From: Strongylocentrotus purpuratus
Taxonomy: Eukaryota > Echinodermata > Echinoidea > Camarodonta > Strongylocentrotidae
Direction of reading: 5' to 3'
DNA: 64,000 nucleotides
NCBI RefSeq assembly: GCF_000002235.5
Contig: NW_022145547.1
Coordinates: 601,501-665,500 of the forward strand
Part shown: one piece after another, positions 54,201 through 60,200 of the stretch
Layout of the letters: the number at the start of each line of letters is the position of its first letter
Position numbering within the stretch: the stretch's first letter is position 1
Made by a program: the position numbers and the translations under genes
Notes under the pieces: model-generated
What the model saw: the letters and a program-made list of their open reading frames with translations, nothing else
Databases searched by the model: none
What the model was told of the DNA's origin: nothing

Positions 54201-57200
54201 GTGCCCTACAGCTGTTCTAAAGCTTCGCATCACACTGCTACCCATCAGTATTCATTATTCCTGAAGAGAACTCATCAACATATCAATTTAGATACCTGAG
54301 GCCCGTCTCATTAACATACAAGTAAAGATCTAAGTAAGATGAAGTACCAACAGGAGCTCTGCCTTTCGTAATTGAATACAGCCTATTTGTCATCCAATAT
54401 TATAAGAGCTTTTTATTACTGTATAAGTTTAATATCAAAATCACCATAATTCAACAAAAACATATCTAACATATGTTCCAAAAGGAGCTATTGGGAAAGT
54501 ACAGCAATAGTAAAAGTTTGGCATGTGAAGAAAAAAATTCCTGAGTTTTCTCATTTATGGATGCCCCTAAAAATGCACACACTTAAAGGTACTATGTCCC
54601 TTTTGCAGCCAACCTCAAATTCTGTAGAACTTTGCAGGAATTATGAATATGTCATGTATGTCCTATCTGTGAAATTTAAACGTTAGCAGTGTCCTCATAT
54701 TCAAATTATGCAAGGAAACCGGTTTACTTGCTAGACTTCACTGTCAGACACTATGGAGCGACTGACTAGCTTTTTTCCTTCTTTGGTACATGAAAAGAGT
54801 TGTAAAGGATACATGAGCATTTTTCTACATCAATAACCCACTTCTTGTGATGGCCAAGATTAAACTGATTGAATCTTTGCACAGCATAAAACGTATGACC
54901 ATTCGGTACATTGTCTGAAAATCAAGACTATTACTTTTGGGCTCTATAGCTCTAAAGTCGATTTGACAACTTATAGTCGTTATTTTCCCACTTGAAGACG
55001 TTTTCAAGCCCCTCCTTTTTTAGGGAAGTTCTAAATTAGTATTATCTTTCAAATGCAGTTGGAATTTAACTTTTTCATTTTTTTGGCCTGCAAATGGGAC
55101 ATAGTACCTTTTTTTAAACAATGAACTATAAAAAATGTAAATACTGTAGATTTGTGACGTCATTTGAGAGACCAATGGTGAGAGCAACTAGTGGCACGAG
55201 CGGCCTGCCATAGTTCAAGAACAACAGAAACTTAAGTCGACCTTAGGGTGTTTTCAATCAACACTTTTTCACCCTAGAAACAAGGTTTTCAAAGACGTTT
55301 AGTTTAAAACACGACTGCGTTTGAGCACTTTCAATCAATTTCACGTCGGTCGTAAAAATAGACTTGTTTTAAAATGCAAACATGAAACGCTGAAAAAGAT
55401 GCGTTTTGTAACGCGATTCTGCAGAATCATGGTCGCTAGAACGAACAGAGATCTCAATCATGATTCTATGACGTAATTATCGTGTCCTGCTTTGACCGAC
55501 AGTCGACCGTAAACAAATTCAGAAAGCACGCACCGAAGTTGACCTATACTTCCAGGGTCAAGATGGGCTTGAAATAAGCAAGAATCAGCGTTGATGGAAA
55601 ATCGCTTGAACAATTTCCTGCACTAACCATGTTTTGTAACAGGGTTTTGATTTGTGATTCATGTTTGTGATTCTAGCTTCAAAAAATTGCTTGAACGCAC
55701 CAGTCTTTTTAAAACACTCCCCTGATCTGCAGATGTCGAGGTAAAACCAGCAAAAGGATACAAAGGCCTGCATCACTGAGAGTATGAGTAGAGACCCTTT
55801 CCAATCTTATTAACAATCAAGACTTCAAGGGTTTGAAACTTAAACCCTGATTCACCATCTTCTTGGTTGAGTTACAAAGATCAAATTCTATCCTCCCTTA
55901 TATCAGCACGGAGATGGAATAGGGATAAGGTTACTATGACATGAGATACTGGATACTAAATATCGACCCTTAATCAATCTACACTAGCTGACTCATTATT
56001 ACTCTCCAAAAAAAGGGGGAAATATTAATATACTGTGTATGAATGAAGGTAAGAGCAAAGCATTTCTACAGAAGCACAGCAACTTCCATGCTACATTTAC
56101 TAATCAGTTGGTGAAGATTACATAATTATTTCCCTGTCAGAAGAGCTTGAATTATACATTAGCTGTATAATTCTTCTTAGACATTTCTCTAAATGCAAAT
56201 ACCCCTCTGCAGGCATATTACAAATGATTTGTATGAATAACTTGTTTATTATCAAATACCCCCCCCCCCTCCCCCCTCCCCCCTTCCTTTTTCACTTTTT
56301 GTTTTGTCTTTGTTTTGTGCACCACTCTCCAAATTCACATTTTACGGCTACTACTTTCTAATTCAGGGACAGGAAAGTCAATTGATAGATATCGATATTA
56401 CAAGACAGTTAATGAAACATTTCTTTAAAAACTGAAAAGGGATCAGTAATATGTCAATTACTGTAAAACCAGAAACTTCAGCATGCATGAAATGTTCACA
56501 ACCTTTGAGAACGGTCCAGATTCGTGAGACTCTCATGCTGTGGAATAATTGAATCGTAATTGCTATTCATGAGAGTTTCTTGCCATTCAAATGTCAAGTA
56601 GAACAACATCAAAGCCTAAGTACATATTGTATATGCATTTTCATTTGTTTCATTCCAATATCCTTTTCGCTATATCAACCGAACTAAACATGATTTACGA
56701 ACAGTAGTCTGAGGATCGATGGATCGTCTAAATTAAAAGCTACAAACCAGTTTACATGCACTTTCTTTGTGTGAGGGTACAACTGTGCAGGTATGTATGC
56801 CAAAAATGTGAAATAGAAATGTTAGAGATTTCTCTTTACCTGCTACTAGTTAAAATAGTAATGAACTCTTACATCATGCTTCCAAGTTAAAATATAAAAG
56901 AATCAACTATATGTATACAACAAAAATCTCTTACCTTATGGAGTACCCCCTTGAATCCAAGCTTTCTACTCCTACTTTTACGCCAGAGTGTGGTTAAATA
57001 ATCCATAGCAATGCCCTTCTGATGGTTTCATATCACAGGGGGTACTCTTTCTCCCTCTATAAATCTTTTTCCTGCCTTTTATTTTCTTTCTCTCCCCTTT
57101 TCATTTGAGTGTGTAAGTGACAGAGTGTCCCCTGGTTGTTATGAGTAATTCGTAACAAAATGCGACGAGGGAGACTCTGTAACCGCTTATCCTATACAGC

Positions 57201-60200
57201 ACACAACCCTAGATACCTGTCCACAAGGGGAGAATGGCATTGTGCCAGTGACTAATCCCTACTCCCTAGTAGGATTTTTGTGATTTTTGTGTAAAAAAAA
57301 AAAGAGGTATAACCACAAAAATGAACTTAAAAACATGCCTTTCAACTGAGTCGTATAAGTACCCTCTAATTAAACCTTGAACATCTACTTGCTAGTCTTG
57401 ACACAGCCGACACAAATTGTTTTTAGAATAATCATGGGTACAATACTGGACAAACAATTTATACAAGATCCCCTTGCCCTACCATAGCAACCTGCTTGTA
57501 TAAAATACAAAATATTTGAAAGATTTAAGCATAATTAATGATCAGGAGGAAATATACAACATCAAATCACCTTTAAAATTATAATCTACTTTCACAATCA
57601 ATCTATCATCTAAGCAAAGGGTATCGACAGCAGCTATGTTTTAAGTTGATGATTATGTTGTCTATCAGTACAAATATGAATTACACTTCAGGTATGCTAC
57701 TCATGATCCTATGCAAACAGGCTGTGGTTTAGACATGATTGGTCTTAATACTTCACTGTGTTTATAGAAGGGGAGTCTTTAGTCATTGATAATGTTTGTT
57801 CCTTTGTCTGGTATGATACATGTACATTACCACAGGTATCTAAACAACAAGGTAATAGAATCATATTTATATATTTTTAAATGCCTACAAATCATAAATG
57901 TTTACACAAACTTGTTTCTACCATTGGATGACTCATTAACTTTTTAGGATATAATTGTTCATGTAAACCACGGTCAAAACGTAAGGCAAAAACAAAAATG
58001 CAGTCAAACCCAATTATACAATAGCCTTTCAGGGATTTCAATAATGCATGTTGTATAATATCTGTTGATCTTCTTGGAAACTTGTTCAACGTTCTACATT
58101 TACAAACACTTTAAGTGCCGTCTGCGCCAAGCTATAAATGGAAGACGAAATCAATCGCGAGTTCAAATTCTGGTGAGGCTGTATATTTTCCCACTGGACG
58201 ATTCTCTATTCTCTTTGACTTAACTGTGCCTCTAGCATTACAACCCTTCTATACTCCTTCGCTTTCCAATCCACAGCATCACTTTGCATGCAACCGACAC
58301 CACCTGAAGAAAATGCAATTCTTTCAAATCTCTGAAACGCATCATTATTAAGGCAAATCTGCATAAGATCTGCTTTCCTTTTCTTTCATTGTTTTTGGAT
58401 GTGTCAGAAAAAATTGGTCGCCACCCACGGGTATGTCAGCGATAGCTACAGAACATTACTGAGTTACGTGCTGTTTGCCTCAAAGGGCTCGCTAAGGTGC
58501 CATCCTGGTAAAGGCTTGATGATAATATGAAACAACTTCTCTCAACAGCAACATCTGTGTTGTAAATTCAGCTTTCCTTTGTATACAAGAAGAAGATTTG
58601 CATTTAAATGAATAGTATGATGATGAGTGTACGATAAATGGGGCATCAAGATTATTTATCTGTTTCATGTGAAAGATTAATTTATATTATTGTGAAAAGG
58701 GTTGTCATGGGCTGATCAAGACTGCATGGGAATGGGTCATTTTGCAAAGCCATTGTGTAGTACAAAGCAATCCTTTCATCAATTGGTGTCTATTTTTGTG
58801 CAAAATTGCACATTTGGCAAACAACCAAGCAACTGTGCACAGAGGCGAAGGAAGCAATCAAAGTGTTAAGATTTTTTTTCCCCCTTTTTTTTTTCTTTTT
58901 TAACCACAGTTGTCAAAATTTCTGACAAATTTCTAATTTGTGGGTGCATGACTGAGGGAAAAAGATTATACTAAATGTCATCAAATCGTCCGTTTTCACG
59001 AAGTGACAGGAGTGAGGAAAATCGTCATGCAAAGTTAATGCAATTTTTTTTTCACTATTGTCACTTCGTGAAAACAGCGACGAAATGTCATAGCATTGGG
59101 TATTCAAAGGTCTTTGCATCAAAGTTTATAATTTTAGTACCGCCAGTTAATCCTTCGTAAGAACTGCCAATGCTCTTTAAACCACTTCATGGATTGCTTT
59201 TGAAATCGGGTAGATGTTTTTTTTTTGTCTCCTTCAATGTTTGGCGAGCTTACAGGCAGTGATTTGATTAGATGGATCACACTGCAGAACACATGTCCAA
59301 ACATGTGTGTTTGCAGAGTAAATACTCATCCTTTGTATCTACACTCGCTCACTACATGTACTTTTAGTTGGTGTTGTTCCATTAAAAATTAGCTATAATA
59401 ACATTTTATGAGGGACTGGGGGAATAGGCATGGATTTCAGAGAACTTTCAATCTTCATTCATTTGAGAAAACCTAAAATCTGATTGCTCTTCTATAGACA
59501 AATTGAAGTAAATGGAAAATTGGTTTGCAATTTTTATGTAGGCCTATAAATAGTGGGAGCATTGAACAATCATATTACCGGTATAGTGCTTTTTTATTCT
59601 TTAGGGGTTGCGGTTAATTCTTACTAATCTCCCGTTCAGTGTTAATGCCTATCATGATGCATTATTGAATGAGAAAAACAGAGGACAAGGTATAGTTTAA
59701 ATTTCAGAGGGTTGAATCGCTGTCTGAATGTTGTATCGTACAAGTATTGTACACAACCATGCTCTCCCTAGATTACATTTCTTTATAGATGTACATAAAT
59801 GTATACGATGCTTGCGTACAGTACATCCTATTACAGAAAAAGTGTGGCAGGGAGATTATTTGTGTGGCATATAAAGAATAAATGCAGTATGAAGCCTGGC
59901 ACTTTGTATTCTTGACTTAAAACCTAAATTGTATCTATAACATGCAAAAAGAGAGAAAATGAGGTAGGAAGACAGAAACCAAGAGGTAGAAGGGAGAGGG
60001 ATGAGATACAGGGAGGAAAAGAAGTGGAGGGCACATAAGACATCATATTGAAGGATGGAATAAAATAGAAGGAAGAAGGAAAGAACAAGAGAGATGTCGA
60101 GGAGGGAGAGAATGAGATGGAGGGAGATGGTGGAAAACAAAAAGAGGGCAAGATGAAAAAGGATGGAAGGAAAGAGGAAGTGAGGAAGCAGGATGTGAAG

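Noticed and set aside
58110..58175. GTTCAAATTC as a tRNA B box
   Set aside because: No matching A box or cloverleaf pairing upstream.
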